From: Bryobacteraceae bacterium
GTDB taxonomy: Bacteria; Acidobacteriota; Terriglobia; Bryobacterales; Bryobacteraceae
Length of the DNA: 64,000 nt
NCBI GenBank assembly: GCA_025056455.1
Contig: JANWVY010000006.1
Coordinates: 186,001-250,000 of the forward strand
Direction of reading: 5' to 3'
Shown one piece after another: positions 54,928 to 62,646 of this stretch. The notes below the pieces were generated by a model. That model was not told the origin of the DNA and did no database searches. It saw only the letters and a program-made list of their open reading frames with translations. Both the position numbers and the translations under genes were made by a program. Numbering within the stretch: the stretch's first letter is position 1; each line of letters opens with the position of its first letter.

Positions 54928-55697
54928 GCCGTTTGGTGGAAATTGCTCGGGGGATCTGGGCGCATGCTTCGGGGGCGCTGTGGCTGGAGCTAATTCGAAC
55001 CTTGGTGATTGCCGACGCTCATCTTGGCTACGGGTGGGCTATGCGGCGCCGCGGCCAACTTGGTCCACTGCGGGACGAGGAGACGATTGCGAAGCTGCGC
55101 GGCACGGTGGAGGAGCTCACTCCGAGCGCAACGGTGTTTCTGGGCGATCTGGTGCATGCGCCGCGCCCCACACCAGAAGAAGGGGAACTCTTGCAAGCGG
55201 TCTTCGAGTGGTTGGCGAGCCGCACCCGTTTGATTCTTGTGGAAGGCAACCATGACCGGGGTTTTCGCCGTGACTTTGGCCATGTGGGTTTCGAAATTTG
55301 CCGGGAATGGAAGCGCGGCGAAGTTTGCGCGATCCACGGTGACCGGGCTGAGCTCAACCTGCCTGCCCACCATCTCATCGTCGGCCATTTTCATCCCACT
55401 CTTGGTCTCCGCGATGCGGCTGGAGCCCTTCACCGCTTGCCGGTCTTCCTGCACGATTCCAAGGCGACGGTACTGCCAGCTTTTTCACCGTTTGCTGCGG
55501 GGTGCGATGTACGCGAGGGAGTGCCTGAGCAAATGCTGTCGCTGTTTTCTTCATCGGAAGTAGCCGTCTTCGCCGTGACGGGCAGGCAAGTCAAAGCGCT
55601 AGGCTCTACTCGTCTGCGGTGCAGCGGCCGGGCAAGTGCGGCTGCGAGATCCTCAGATAACAAGGAAGAGGGACCGCAGAAGCGGCGTTTGGCTTGA
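54924..55697 (+). CDS. pdeM: Ligase-associated metallophosphoesterase (PdeM type)
   Basis: Calcineurin-like nuclease of about 257 residues. Metal motifs are DAH (31-33), GDLVH (74-78), GNHD (108-111), IHGD and GHFHP (154-158). Manganese-dependent endonuclease activity is known for the family. The start is taken as GTG 54924, which overlaps the helicase stop as GTGA; ATG 54897 would overlap by 31 bases. The C-terminal 40 residues are basic, low in complexity and not part of the fold. A strong hairpin covers its stop codon. Confidence 0.9.
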   Translation: MSRLVEIARGIWAHASGALWLELIRTLVIADAHLGYGWAMRRRGQLGPLRDEETIAKLRGTVEELTPSATVFLGDLVHAPRPTPEEGELLQAVFEWLASRTRLILVEGNHDRGFRRDFGHVGFEICREWKRGEVCAIHGDRAELNLPAHHLIVGHFHPTLGLRDAAGALHRLPVFLHDSKATVLPAFSPFAAGCDVREGVPEQMLSLFSSSEVAVFAVTGRQVKALGSTRLRCSGRASAAARSSDNKEEGPQKRRLA

Positions 55698-55720
55698 GCC
55701 TAGGGCTCCGCCAAACGCCG
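55683..55720 (+). terminator. Large hairpin spanning the repair-operon stop codon
   Basis: CGGCGTTTGGC (55683-55693) pairs perfectly with GCCAAACGCCG (55710-55720). An inner stem GAGCC/GGCTC (55696-55700 with 55704-55708) closes on a TAG loop. The pdeM stop (55695-55697) sits inside. Only AAAA follows, not a T-run, so rho-independent termination is uncertain, but position and stability favour an end-of-operon element. Confidence 0.55.
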
Positions 55721-55922
55721 AAAACGCATGGCGCTTGCCCCAAACGGCGCGCCCCGCTGGAGCTGTAGCCATGAACGCCCGCCGTCTGGAGACCGGCGAA
55801 CGAACGGTTGCACCTACCGCTAGGGATCGGTTGAAGGGCCGGGTGGCTTTAGAGCGAGGAAGCAGATGTGTTGGCGGCTCCCTACGCCCCCAGCTTGCCC
55901 TGCGTGATACGATCCAAGGTTG

Positions 55923-56804
55923 ATGAAGCACGCTGAATTCACCCGCCGCCAAGTTTTCCGCTCGCTGTTCGCCTTTCCAGTCGCAACCTCCCTGCAGGCT
56001 GCTATTGATTCGACGGTCCGCGGGGTCATGATCGGGGCCCAGAGCTACAGCTTCCGCGACCGCTCGCTGGATGACGCCATTCAGGCGATGCAGGAGATTG
56101 GGCTCGGATTTTGTGAGCTGTGGAGCGGACACGTCGAGCCCACCAGCACGCCTCAGAAGCGCATCCCGCGCGAGGAGATTCGCATGTGGCGCAAGACGGT
56201 TTCGCTCGATCATTTCCGTCAAGTCCGGGAGAAGTTTCGTCGAGCAGGAATCGTGCTCTACGCCTATAACTACAGTTTCCGCGATGACTTCGATGAGCAG
56301 GAGATTGCACGGGGCTTTGAATTCGCCAAGGCTCTGGGCGTGCAGGCGCTAACGGCGTCCTCCAACGTCTCGACGGCCAAACGCATCGATCCCTACGCGC
56401 GCAAGGCCAAGGTGCCCGTCGGCATGCACAACCACTCCCGCATTACGCCCAATGAGTTTGCTACGCCCGAAGACTTCGAGCAAGCCATGCGCGGCATGTC
56501 GCGATATATTGCCGTTAATCTCGACATCGGCCACTTTACCGCAGCGAACTTCGACCCCGTGTCGTTTCTCGAAAAACATCACAAAAGCGTTGTCACTTTG
56601 CACATTAAGGACCGCAAGAAGGATCAAGGTCCGAATGTGCCATTTGGCGAGGGTGACACCAAGATCAAGGAAGTGCTCCAATTGCTCCGGGACAAAAAAT
56701 GGAAGATCCCGGCCATGATCGAGTATGAGTATAAGGGCGCGGATACGGTGGCCGAAGTCCGACGCTGCTATGAGTATTGCCGCAAGGTGTTAGAGAAGGC
56801 GTAA
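55923..56804 (+). CDS. Exported sugar phosphate isomerase/epimerase-like protein
   Basis: TIM-barrel protein (AP endonuclease 2 superfamily) of about 293 residues. The N-terminus has [21 protein letters not shown], a twin-arginine-like signal. The barrel contains [50 protein letters not shown] and HIKDRKKD, with His, Glu and Asp residues of a likely metal site. The family includes xylose-isomerase-like and inosose-related enzymes; the substrate is unknown. TTG 55920 is an in-frame alternative one codon upstream; ATG 55923 is chosen. Confidence 0.85.
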   Translation: MKHAEFTRRQVFRSLFAFPVATSLQAAIDSTVRGVMIGAQSYSFRDRSLDDAIQAMQEIGLGFCELWSGHVEPTSTPQKRIPREEIRMWRKTVSLDHFRQVREKFRRAGIVLYAYNYSFRDDFDEQEIARGFEFAKALGVQALTASSNVSTAKRIDPYARKAKVPVGMHNHSRITPNEFATPEDFEQAMRGMSRYIAVNLDIGHFTAANFDPVSFLEKHHKSVVTLHIKDRKKDQGPNVPFGEGDTKIKEVLQLLRDKKWKIPAMIEYEYKGADTVAEVRRCYEYCRKVLEKA

Positions 56805-56862
56805 GGGTAAATTTCCGAATGCATCTAAGGGGTGTGCAGGTCTAGGGGCCAGGCCTTCGCCG

Positions 56863-56878
56863 CCGGGCAAAGGCCCGG
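56863..56878 (+). promoter_or_regulatory. Small perfect hairpin before the pyrE-like gene
   Basis: CCGGGC (56863-56868) pairs with GCCCGG (56873-56878) across an AAAG loop, 19 bases before the next start codon. It could terminate upstream transcription or attenuate the downstream gene; pyrimidine genes are often controlled this way, but nothing here proves it. Confidence 0.3.
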
Positions 56879-56897
56879 GGGGAGCTACACTGAAGGC

Positions 56898-57512
56898 ATG
56901 GACCTCGTTCCTTCCCAACAGGACGTCATCAAGTTACTGGAGCAAACCGGCGCCTTGCGGCGGGGCCACTTTGTTTATCCCAACGGCCTCCACGCCGATG
57001 AATACCTCCAGGTGTCGCTTGCCATGCGGCACTATGAACATCTCAAAACCTTGAGTGTCGGCTTGAGCCGCAAGGTGAGACAAAACCCAGAATTGCGGGC
57101 CATGATTCCACAGTTATCCATCGTGGCGCCAGCGGGGGGTGGTGTGCCAGTGGCCTACGGCGTGTGCGAGGCCTTACGCGCCAAGCAGGTCTATTGGGCG
57201 GAATCGAATGGTGAGGATACGCCCCTGCACTTCCGGCAATATTTCGTAAGCCAGCCGGGCGAAAAGGTGCTTCTAGTGGATGACATCTTTCGTTCGGGAA
57301 AGCGACTCAGCGAATTGAAGTCGCTTGTTGAGGCGAACGGGGGCGAAGTGGTTGGACTGGCGGTGATGGTGTATCAACCAACGCCTCGCACGCCGGATTT
57401 CGGCAACCTTCCTTTGTTCTATCTTGCCAAGCTCGACGCCCACTATTCCAATGATGCAGATTCTTGTCTGTTGTGCCGCCAGGGTTTGCCGCTGGAAACC
57501 GTGTGGGTGTGA
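56898..57512 (+). CDS. PyrE-type phosphoribosyltransferase
   Basis: About 204 residues with the phosphoribosyltransferase fold. The PRPP-binding loop is VLLVDDIFRSGKRLSELKSL, a variant of the canonical DDxxTxG. The N-terminus (LLEQTGALRRGHFVYPNG, HADEYLQVSLAM) matches orotate phosphoribosyltransferase. The C-terminal SCLLCRQGLPLETV has a Cys pair also seen in some PyrE proteins. It is likely the orotate enzyme of pyrimidine synthesis, though the loop change leaves room for a related base. ATG 56898 is preferred to the upstream frame start. Confidence 0.85.
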   Translation: MDLVPSQQDVIKLLEQTGALRRGHFVYPNGLHADEYLQVSLAMRHYEHLKTLSVGLSRKVRQNPELRAMIPQLSIVAPAGGGVPVAYGVCEALRAKQVYWAESNGEDTPLHFRQYFVSQPGEKVLLVDDIFRSGKRLSELKSLVEANGGEVVGLAVMVYQPTPRTPDFGNLPLFYLAKLDAHYSNDADSCLLCRQGLPLETVWV

Positions 57513-57565
57513 AGCGGGTGAAGAGATGTTCTTGCGCACGCCTGGGCCAGGCATGCCGTGCACAG

Positions 57566-57595
57566 CCGCCTCGAGAGTTTTCTGTCGAGCAGCGG
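57566..57595. terminator. Possible bidirectional terminator between convergent genes
   Basis: CCGC-CTCGA (57566-57574) pairs with TCGAG and GCGG (57585-57589 and 57592-57595) with a two-base bulge, between the stops of the PyrE-type and GmhA genes. There is a short T-run inside the loop rather than after the stem. Confidence 0.4.
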
Positions 57596-57608
57596 TTCTA
57601 GGACAAGA

Positions 57609-58172
57609 TCAGCACTTTCCGTCAGCGTCCATAAAGTAGTAACAGATCATGTGGCAAATGATCATGTGGGCATCTTCGATGCGGCCCATGTGCGGGTTGG
57701 GCACGTGGATGTTGAGCTTCGAGAGCGCCGCCAGCTTACCTCCGTCTCGCCCGGTCAGCCCAATCGTCTCACAGCCAATGGAGTTGGCGTATTCAATCGC
57801 GCGCAAGACATTCGGCGAGTTGCCGGACCCGCTGATGCCCATGACCAGATCGCCGGGGCGAGCAAAATTTTTCAACTGCTCCACGAAGACCGCCTCGTAG
57901 GCGACGTCATTGGAATAGGCCGTGATGGTGGGCATGGAGTCCGTGAGGGCCTGAATGCGAAAGCGTTTCTGTCGGTTGAAGCTGGCGCCCTTGACCATGT
58001 CGCACACAAAGTGGGAGGCAGTGGCGGCGCTGCCCCCATTGCCGCACACGAAGATTTGCCGGTCGCGGGCGCGCGCTTCGGCAAACATGTCGATGGCCTT
58101 CTGAACCAGGGCGGTATCGATCAAGTGAAGGGTTTTGAGGCAATCCTGCCGGTAAGCTTCGGGAAAACTCAC
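57609..58172 (-). CDS. gmhA: Sedoheptulose-7-phosphate isomerase (GmhA-like)
   Basis: SIS-domain protein of 187 residues. The sugar-phosphate site is FVCGNGGSAATASHFVCD, with MGISGSGNSPNVLRAIEYA downstream and the C-terminal MGRIEDAHMIICHMICYYF typical of GmhA. The family converts sedoheptulose-7-phosphate to D-glycero-D-manno-heptose-7-phosphate, the first step of heptose synthesis. The frame runs upstream into the ROK gene, but GTG 58172 gives the right length and lies 10 bases after AAGGAG (58183-58188). It is the last gene of a five-gene operon. Confidence 0.9.
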   Translation of the reverse strand: MSFPEAYRQDCLKTLHLIDTALVQKAIDMFAEARARDRQIFVCGNGGSAATASHFVCDMVKGASFNRQKRFRIQALTDSMPTITAYSNDVAYEAVFVEQLKNFARPGDLVMGISGSGNSPNVLRAIEYANSIGCETIGLTGRDGGKLAALSKLNIHVPNPHMGRIEDAHMIICHMICYYFMDADGKC

Positions 58173-58173
58173 G

Positions 58174-59055
58174 TTACAAACACTCCTTGTTTTCCATTCT
58201 TGCTTGCTTGAGGCGCGCCAGCGCGGCTGCTCCCCATAAGACGGAATCATCGCCTAAGGCAGCCGGCTGGATGTCGATCCGTGCGCGCGACCAGTTTGTG
58301 ATCTGGCGGCGTAGTTCTGCGCGGAGGGGGGAAAACAGCCGATCTCCGGCCTTGCTGATGCCGCCGCCAATGACGATGCGGGAAGGATTGAGCAGCATGA
58401 TGCAGGACTTCAGACCGAGCGCCAAGTCCACGACGTATCGCTCGACAAAGTCTGGACGAGCAAATAATTCTGCTGCGGGCATCCCATAGTCCCGCTCGAG
58501 CCACAGCCCGGCGCACATCCGCTCCAAGCATCCCTGGCTGCCACACAGGCAAGGTGGGCCGCCGGGGCGCACCGTGAGATGTCCAATTTCCCCGGCGTAG
58601 CTGTCGGCGCCGCGCAGGATCTCTCCACCGGAAACGATTCCGCCCCCGATGCCCGTGGACAGCGTCATGTAGAAGAGTGGGTCCCTGTGGCGGCCAGCGC
58701 CGTAGAGAAATTCTCCGAGCGCCCCCGCGTTCGCATCGTTGTCCAGAACGGAGGCCAGGCCTAGCTCCTTTTGTGTCCAGGAGGGGAAATCAAAGTCCTG
58801 CCATCCGCCAACGTGCGTTGAGCACGCTACGCGCTGCCGGGCGAAATCCACAGGGCCGCCAAAGCCGACGCCGCAGCGATCGAACGAGGCTTGCTGTTTC
58901 CACGCAGCCACGATCCGGGCGACCTGCTCCAGCATCCAGTCGCGTCCGGCTTCGCGGTTGGTGGCAGCAGAGTGGCGCAAGACCAGGCGATCGCCATCGA
59001 AGGCGGCGAGGGTGAACTTAGTTCCTCCAATGTCAATGGCGAGCGTGTAACTCAT
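58174..59055 (-). CDS. ROK-family sugar kinase
   Basis: About 293 residues. The ATP-phosphate motif is IDIGGTKFTLAAFD at the N-terminus. The sugar-binding HLTVRPGGPPCLCGSQGCLE contains the zinc-binding CxCGxxGCxE signature of ROK kinases. GVGFGGPVDFARQRV and GTGIGGGIV are also typical. The sugar is unknown; glucose or N-acetylmannosamine kinases are the closest known roles. ATG 59055 overlaps the stop of the next gene upstream as ATGA. The context (GmhA, HldA-like kinase, HAD) suggests a heptose-related substrate. Confidence 0.9.
   Translation of the reverse strand: MSYTLAIDIGGTKFTLAAFDGDRLVLRHSAATNREAGRDWMLEQVARIVAAWKQQASFDRCGVGFGGPVDFARQRVACSTHVGGWQDFDFPSWTQKELGLASVLDNDANAGALGEFLYGAGRHRDPLFYMTLSTGIGGGIVSGGEILRGADSYAGEIGHLTVRPGGPPCLCGSQGCLERMCAGLWLERDYGMPAAELFARPDFVERYVVDLALGLKSCIMLLNPSRIVIGGGISKAGDRLFSPLRAELRRQITNWSRARIDIQPAALGDDSVLWGAAALARLKQARMENKECL
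58183..58188 (-). promoter_or_regulatory. Shine-Dalgarno site that sets the gmhA start
   Basis: AAGGAG on the minus strand, inside the end of the ROK gene, 10 bases before GTG 58172. It supports a short intergenic, coupled start for gmhA rather than the longer open frame. Confidence 0.6.
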
Positions 59056-60047
59056 AGCAGTCGCCGGGCAGCCTCCTGCACCTCGTCTGGGGTTGCCGTG
59101 CCTGTGCCTTTTTTCATGATTGTGACCGAAGCCACCAGGTTTCCCAGCGTGACCGCCCAAGCGGCGTTGCGGCAAACGCTGAAGGCGAGGGCCGCTCCGG
59201 CCGAGAAGCTATCTCCGGCGCCACAGATATCGACCGGATGTTCAACGGGATGAGTAGGAATCCAAGATTGCTGGCCATCCTGGACGATGACCGCTCCTTT
59301 TGGTCCCAGAGTCACGACTAGCAGCGGGCCGCCAATGAGCGCTTGCAGCTGCACATAATCCACGCGGCCCAAGGCCCGCAAACAGGCTTCCGCAGCTTCC
59401 TCTTCGTTCGGCTTCACGATGACGCCGCGGAAGAGTTCGGGTCGGCGCCGCGAATCCACCCATACTACAGTCGCTGGAGAGGACCGCGCAAAGTGGGCAA
59501 TCTCGTTTCGAACGGCTTCTGTCACGACGCCGCCAGCGCCCGTTTCGGCTTGGTCGGAAACGAGGATGACGTCAAATGTTGGAGCGGCCTGGCGAAACCG
59601 GACCAGAAACTGCTCTTCCAGATGCGTCGGCAGGGGAGCAGTATTGATGAAATCCACGCGCGGCTTGTCTTCTGCGCCAGTCTCGCGGTTGAGCAATTTA
59701 GTGTAGGTGAAGGTGTTCCATTCACGGGTGAACAGGCAGAGCGAATGGTCGATTTGACGGCGGGCGAGCGCTTGACGTAATTCGTATCCATGGCCATCAT
59801 CGCCGAGGATTCCGAGCACTGCGACCTTACCAGCGCCGAGGGCCGCCAAATTGTTTGCCACGGTTCCGCCAGCTCCTGGCGTGGTCTCGGTGGTAAGGAC
59901 GGCGATGCGCGGGATGCCCGTTTCGCGCGAAGGTTCGGCTTCTGCTGGATCGTAGCGGCACCAGCGGTCGAGACAGATGTCGCCGATCACAAGTGCGCGC
60001 TGGGAAGCAAACTGTTTGAGTACGCTTTCAACGTCTTTTGCCGTCAC
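59052..60047 (-). CDS. PfkB kinase, HldA-like (heptose-7-phosphate kinase type)
   Basis: About 331 residues, PfkB family. GDICLDRWCRYDPAEAEPS and the following PGAGGTVANNLAALGAGKV resemble the HldE kinase domain, and the C-terminal DICGAGDSFSAGAALAF supplies the anion hole and catalytic Asp. No nucleotidyltransferase domain is attached, unlike E. coli HldE. In context it probably phosphorylates the heptose made by GmhA. GTG 60047 overlaps the stop of the upstream gene as GTGA; the open frame to 60104 is rejected. Confidence 0.85.
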   Translation of the reverse strand: MTAKDVESVLKQFASQRALVIGDICLDRWCRYDPAEAEPSRETGIPRIAVLTTETTPGAGGTVANNLAALGAGKVAVLGILGDDGHGYELRQALARRQIDHSLCLFTREWNTFTYTKLLNRETGAEDKPRVDFINTAPLPTHLEEQFLVRFRQAAPTFDVILVSDQAETGAGGVVTEAVRNEIAHFARSSPATVVWVDSRRRPELFRGVIVKPNEEEAAEACLRALGRVDYVQLQALIGGPLLVVTLGPKGAVIVQDGQQSWIPTHPVEHPVDICGAGDSFSAGAALAFSVCRNAAWAVTLGNLVASVTIMKKGTGTATPDEVQEAARRLL

Positions 60048-61012
60048 AGCGCCTCCAGCACGGCCTTTCGCAAGGCGGGCAGCGTCGCTCGGTGATCCCC
60101 GCAAAAATAGAAGCTTTCCCCGCCGTCGGCCACCGTTCGGACCAAGATGGTCTTATGCGGCCGGAAGTAGTAGCCAGGATCGGATTTCGGCAGCTCCCGA
60201 TGGATGTTGCCTTGAATCGGCACTAGGTCGAAGACCGCCGTTGTGAAGCGCTGAATCCGGCGACCCTGTTGATGGGCGACATTGCGAGCCATGGCCAGCG
60301 CTTTGAGATACACCTCGGGGGCCATGATGGCAGAGCCAAAACAGAGCAGCACACCTCCCTGCAAGTTCTCCACGGCACGGGCGAAGATCAGGAAGTCCCG
60401 GTAGCTAGTTGCTCCGAAAGCTGCGCCGTCGCAGTTGGGATGCTCATGGAGGATGTCATATCCAATGCCGATGTGCACGGTTGCGGGAACGGCTGTGCGG
60501 TAGGCCGCCGCTAGTACGCTCAAATCTTTGTACGGGAATTTGCTTTCCAGGAGGCGCTGGCCGACAGCCTCGCCAAGTCCTAGCTCTTCGGCCGCGGCCT
60601 GGCGTACCCAGTCGTTTAATTCTCCCGTTTCTTTCCACAAGCCAAACTCGCCGGAACGAATGTATCGCGCCACGCTTTCGGTCGTGGCTCCGATGCGCGC
60701 TAGCTCGTAATCGTGGATCACTCCAGCGCCATTCATCGCGATGTGGCTGACGAGCCCCCTTTCCATCAGGTCGATGAGGTGGCGGTTGACACCGGCTCGG
60801 AGCACGTGGGCGCCCATCATCAGGATCCGTGCGGCCGCCGCCTGCTTGGCAGCCACAAGACTGGCGGCGACTTTCGACAAGTCCGGGTGTGAGAACTCTG
60901 GCGTTGGATCATCGAGTGCGAGCCACCGCCCGAGACTTAAATCGTGGACGCGTTCGGCCAGGGGCGCAAGGCGCAGGCGTGTGCGGTCAAACTGAGGATA
61001 GCGGGACGGCAT
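60044..61012 (-). CDS. Deoxyhypusine-synthase-like NAD-fold protein, function unknown
   Basis: This 322-residue protein has a Rossmann-like region MMGAHVLRAGVNRHLIDLME followed by GLVSHIAMNGAGVIHDYELA, which recalls deoxyhypusine synthase, and a second conserved region HIGIGYDILHEHPNCDGAAF. The lysine-containing motif of true deoxyhypusine synthase is not seen, and bacteria lack eIF5A, so that reaction is unlikely. ATG 61012 follows the HAD stop by 7 bases. Its position between a phosphatase and a heptose-type kinase points to sugar-phosphate chemistry. I cannot assign the reaction. Confidence 0.8.
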   Translation of the reverse strand: MPSRYPQFDRTRLRLAPLAERVHDLSLGRWLALDDPTPEFSHPDLSKVAASLVAAKQAAAARILMMGAHVLRAGVNRHLIDLMERGLVSHIAMNGAGVIHDYELARIGATTESVARYIRSGEFGLWKETGELNDWVRQAAAEELGLGEAVGQRLLESKFPYKDLSVLAAAYRTAVPATVHIGIGYDILHEHPNCDGAAFGATSYRDFLIFARAVENLQGGVLLCFGSAIMAPEVYLKALAMARNVAHQQGRRIQRFTTAVFDLVPIQGNIHRELPKSDPGYYFRPHKTILVRTVADGGESFYFCGDHRATLPALRKAVLEAL

Positions 61013-61019
61013 CAGGCTG

Positions 61020-61829
61020 CTAACATTCGTTTGGGAACAACAGCTCCTGAAGCTGGGGCAGCGGAAGATAGTTGGCTACGATGTAATCTGCTCCCACTTT
61101 GACCAGCCGCTCGCGCTTCCAAGCATCAATGCGCTGGCAGTGGGGCTCTTCGGTGGCGACTCCCACTGCAACGCCGCCCACCTGCTTCACGTTCTCGATT
61201 TCCACAAAACCGTCGCCAAAGCCTAGGAACTCCTCGCCTTTGGCCTCCGCCGCTTGAATGATGCGCTGAATTAGGATGGCCTTGGAAAAGGACTTGTAAT
61301 CGTCGAGTGCGCCCCAGCAGCCGCCGTCAAAGTAACGGGCAATGTCAAGCAGCCGAGCTTCCTCTTTCATGTCTTGATCATCGGTTCCGCTGGCCAGGTA
61401 AAGCTTCAAGCCGCGTTGCCGGAGTGATTCGAGCAGCGCGCGAGAGCCTGGAACGAGGTACTGCTCAGGCGAGGCCTCACCGGAGCGCAGCGCTTCCACG
61501 CGATCGCGAATCTTCGTCCACAGGAGATCTAAATAGCGGCGTTTGTAAACCAGGGGATCTTCGGGTTTACCGCCACGCTTGGCAACTTGCTCAGCGAGCT
61601 CAATCATCTGATAGATGGTGTCCTTGCCGGTCAGCCGGCCCACATAGTCACGGACAATTTCGGTGAGCTCGGCCTCGCTTTCCCCGGTCTTCAAACTCGC
61701 CAGTACCTCCACCATCATGGGCACCATGGTCTCGACCCAGCCTGAGCGAATGAGCGAGAGCGTGCCATCAAAGTCAAACAAGACGACGCGCGCACGGCTT
61801 GCGGGCACGCGGTTGATAATTTCAATCAT
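61020..61829 (-). CDS. HAD-family phosphatase
   Basis: This 269-residue haloacid dehalogenase protein has the nucleophile motif FDFDGTLSLIR, an alpha-helical cap (about 40-120), motif II YLASGTDD, motif III Lys in DDYKSFSKA and motif IV GFGDGFVEIENV. It resembles beta-phosphoglucomutase or phosphoglycolate phosphatase types rather than the classical GmhB. It may dephosphorylate the heptose bisphosphate made by the kinase in this operon. It is the first gene of the five-gene unit; no clear promoter was found in the 96 bases upstream. Confidence 0.85.
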   Translation of the reverse strand: MIEIINRVPASRARVVLFDFDGTLSLIRSGWVETMVPMMVEVLASLKTGESEAELTEIVRDYVGRLTGKDTIYQMIELAEQVAKRGGKPEDPLVYKRRYLDLLWTKIRDRVEALRSGEASPEQYLVPGSRALLESLRQRGLKLYLASGTDDQDMKEEARLLDIARYFDGGCWGALDDYKSFSKAILIQRIIQAAEAKGEEFLGFGDGFVEIENVKQVGGVAVGVATEEPHCQRIDAWKRERLVKVGADYIVANYLPLPQLQELLFPNEC

Positions 61830-61925
61830 TCCTTTTTACGGCGCCCGGAACTAAGGACCATGAAGAGAGACACAAGCAGGCGTGCTTTCCGGACGCAAGT
61901 CCCTCGCGCCATTTTCGCACGCTGG

Positions 61926-62588
61926 TCACCAATACTGCCATTTACCGGCTATCCACACGTAGGCGGACAGGCAGAGATTGGTGACTGCATGGGCCAAGAT
62001 ACAATCTCCAAGGCTTTTTGTTTTCACCATCCACCAGTTGTAAGCGACGCCGGCGAGGAACCCGACCTCCCAGTAGGAACCATGTTCGAGAGCAAACAAT
62101 ACGGCGACGATCCAGAAGGCCTGAGCCGAGTATTGACCAAGCGGAACTGATTCAAACTCGGGCCGGATGAGCCAGCGCATCAGCCAGGCTCGCCAGAAAA
62201 GTTCTTCCACAATTGGCACGAGGATGACTGCGCGTATAGCCCGAAACAACAAAGTGTGCCAGGGCAGGGAAGCATAGCCAGAGGCGGGGACCGGGGCTGC
62301 TCCGAGGATGGGATTGGCAAATAGCCAGTGTTTGCGCCAAGTGGGCGCCAGCGTGTCCGGCGCAATCCAGACCACAAACACAAGAATTCCAAGCAGAATC
62401 GAACCGCTCCAGTGGGGAGCGCGCAAGCTAATGACGCGCCGCGAAACAAACCAAAGCAACAGCGACAGGAGCACTACCCGTAGCGGGTATTCCACTTCAG
62501 GAGGTATCCCGAGTTTGCCGTCCAGGGACAAGAAAACCAGGAACGCAGCAAACGGAAGGACGTAAGGCAGCGAGGGATGGGTGTTCAT
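61926..62588 (-). CDS. CPBP-type intramembrane protease (CAAX protease-related, exosortase-linked type)
   Basis: Integral membrane protein of 220 residues with about seven hydrophobic helices. The active-site motifs of the CPBP family are present: IVEELFWRAWL (Glu128-Glu129), FALEHGSYW (His169) and HAVTNLCLS (His200, Asn204). The length and the SLPW and LAPTWRKHW segments fit the CAAX-protease-related family associated with exosortase/PEP-CTERM systems. No exosortase gene is in this window. It lies 59 bases from the TPR gene upstream on the same strand. Confidence 0.82.
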   Translation of the reverse strand: MNTHPSLPYVLPFAAFLVFLSLDGKLGIPPEVEYPLRVVLLSLLLWFVSRRVISLRAPHWSGSILLGILVFVVWIAPDTLAPTWRKHWLFANPILGAAPVPASGYASLPWHTLLFRAIRAVILVPIVEELFWRAWLMRWLIRPEFESVPLGQYSAQAFWIVAVLFALEHGSYWEVGFLAGVAYNWWMVKTKSLGDCILAHAVTNLCLSAYVWIAGKWQYW

Positions 62589-62646
62589 TTTGGTGAGGGT
62601 GAGCCGAAAAAACCGCCTTTTGCTGGTCGCTCCAATTCAAACCGGA

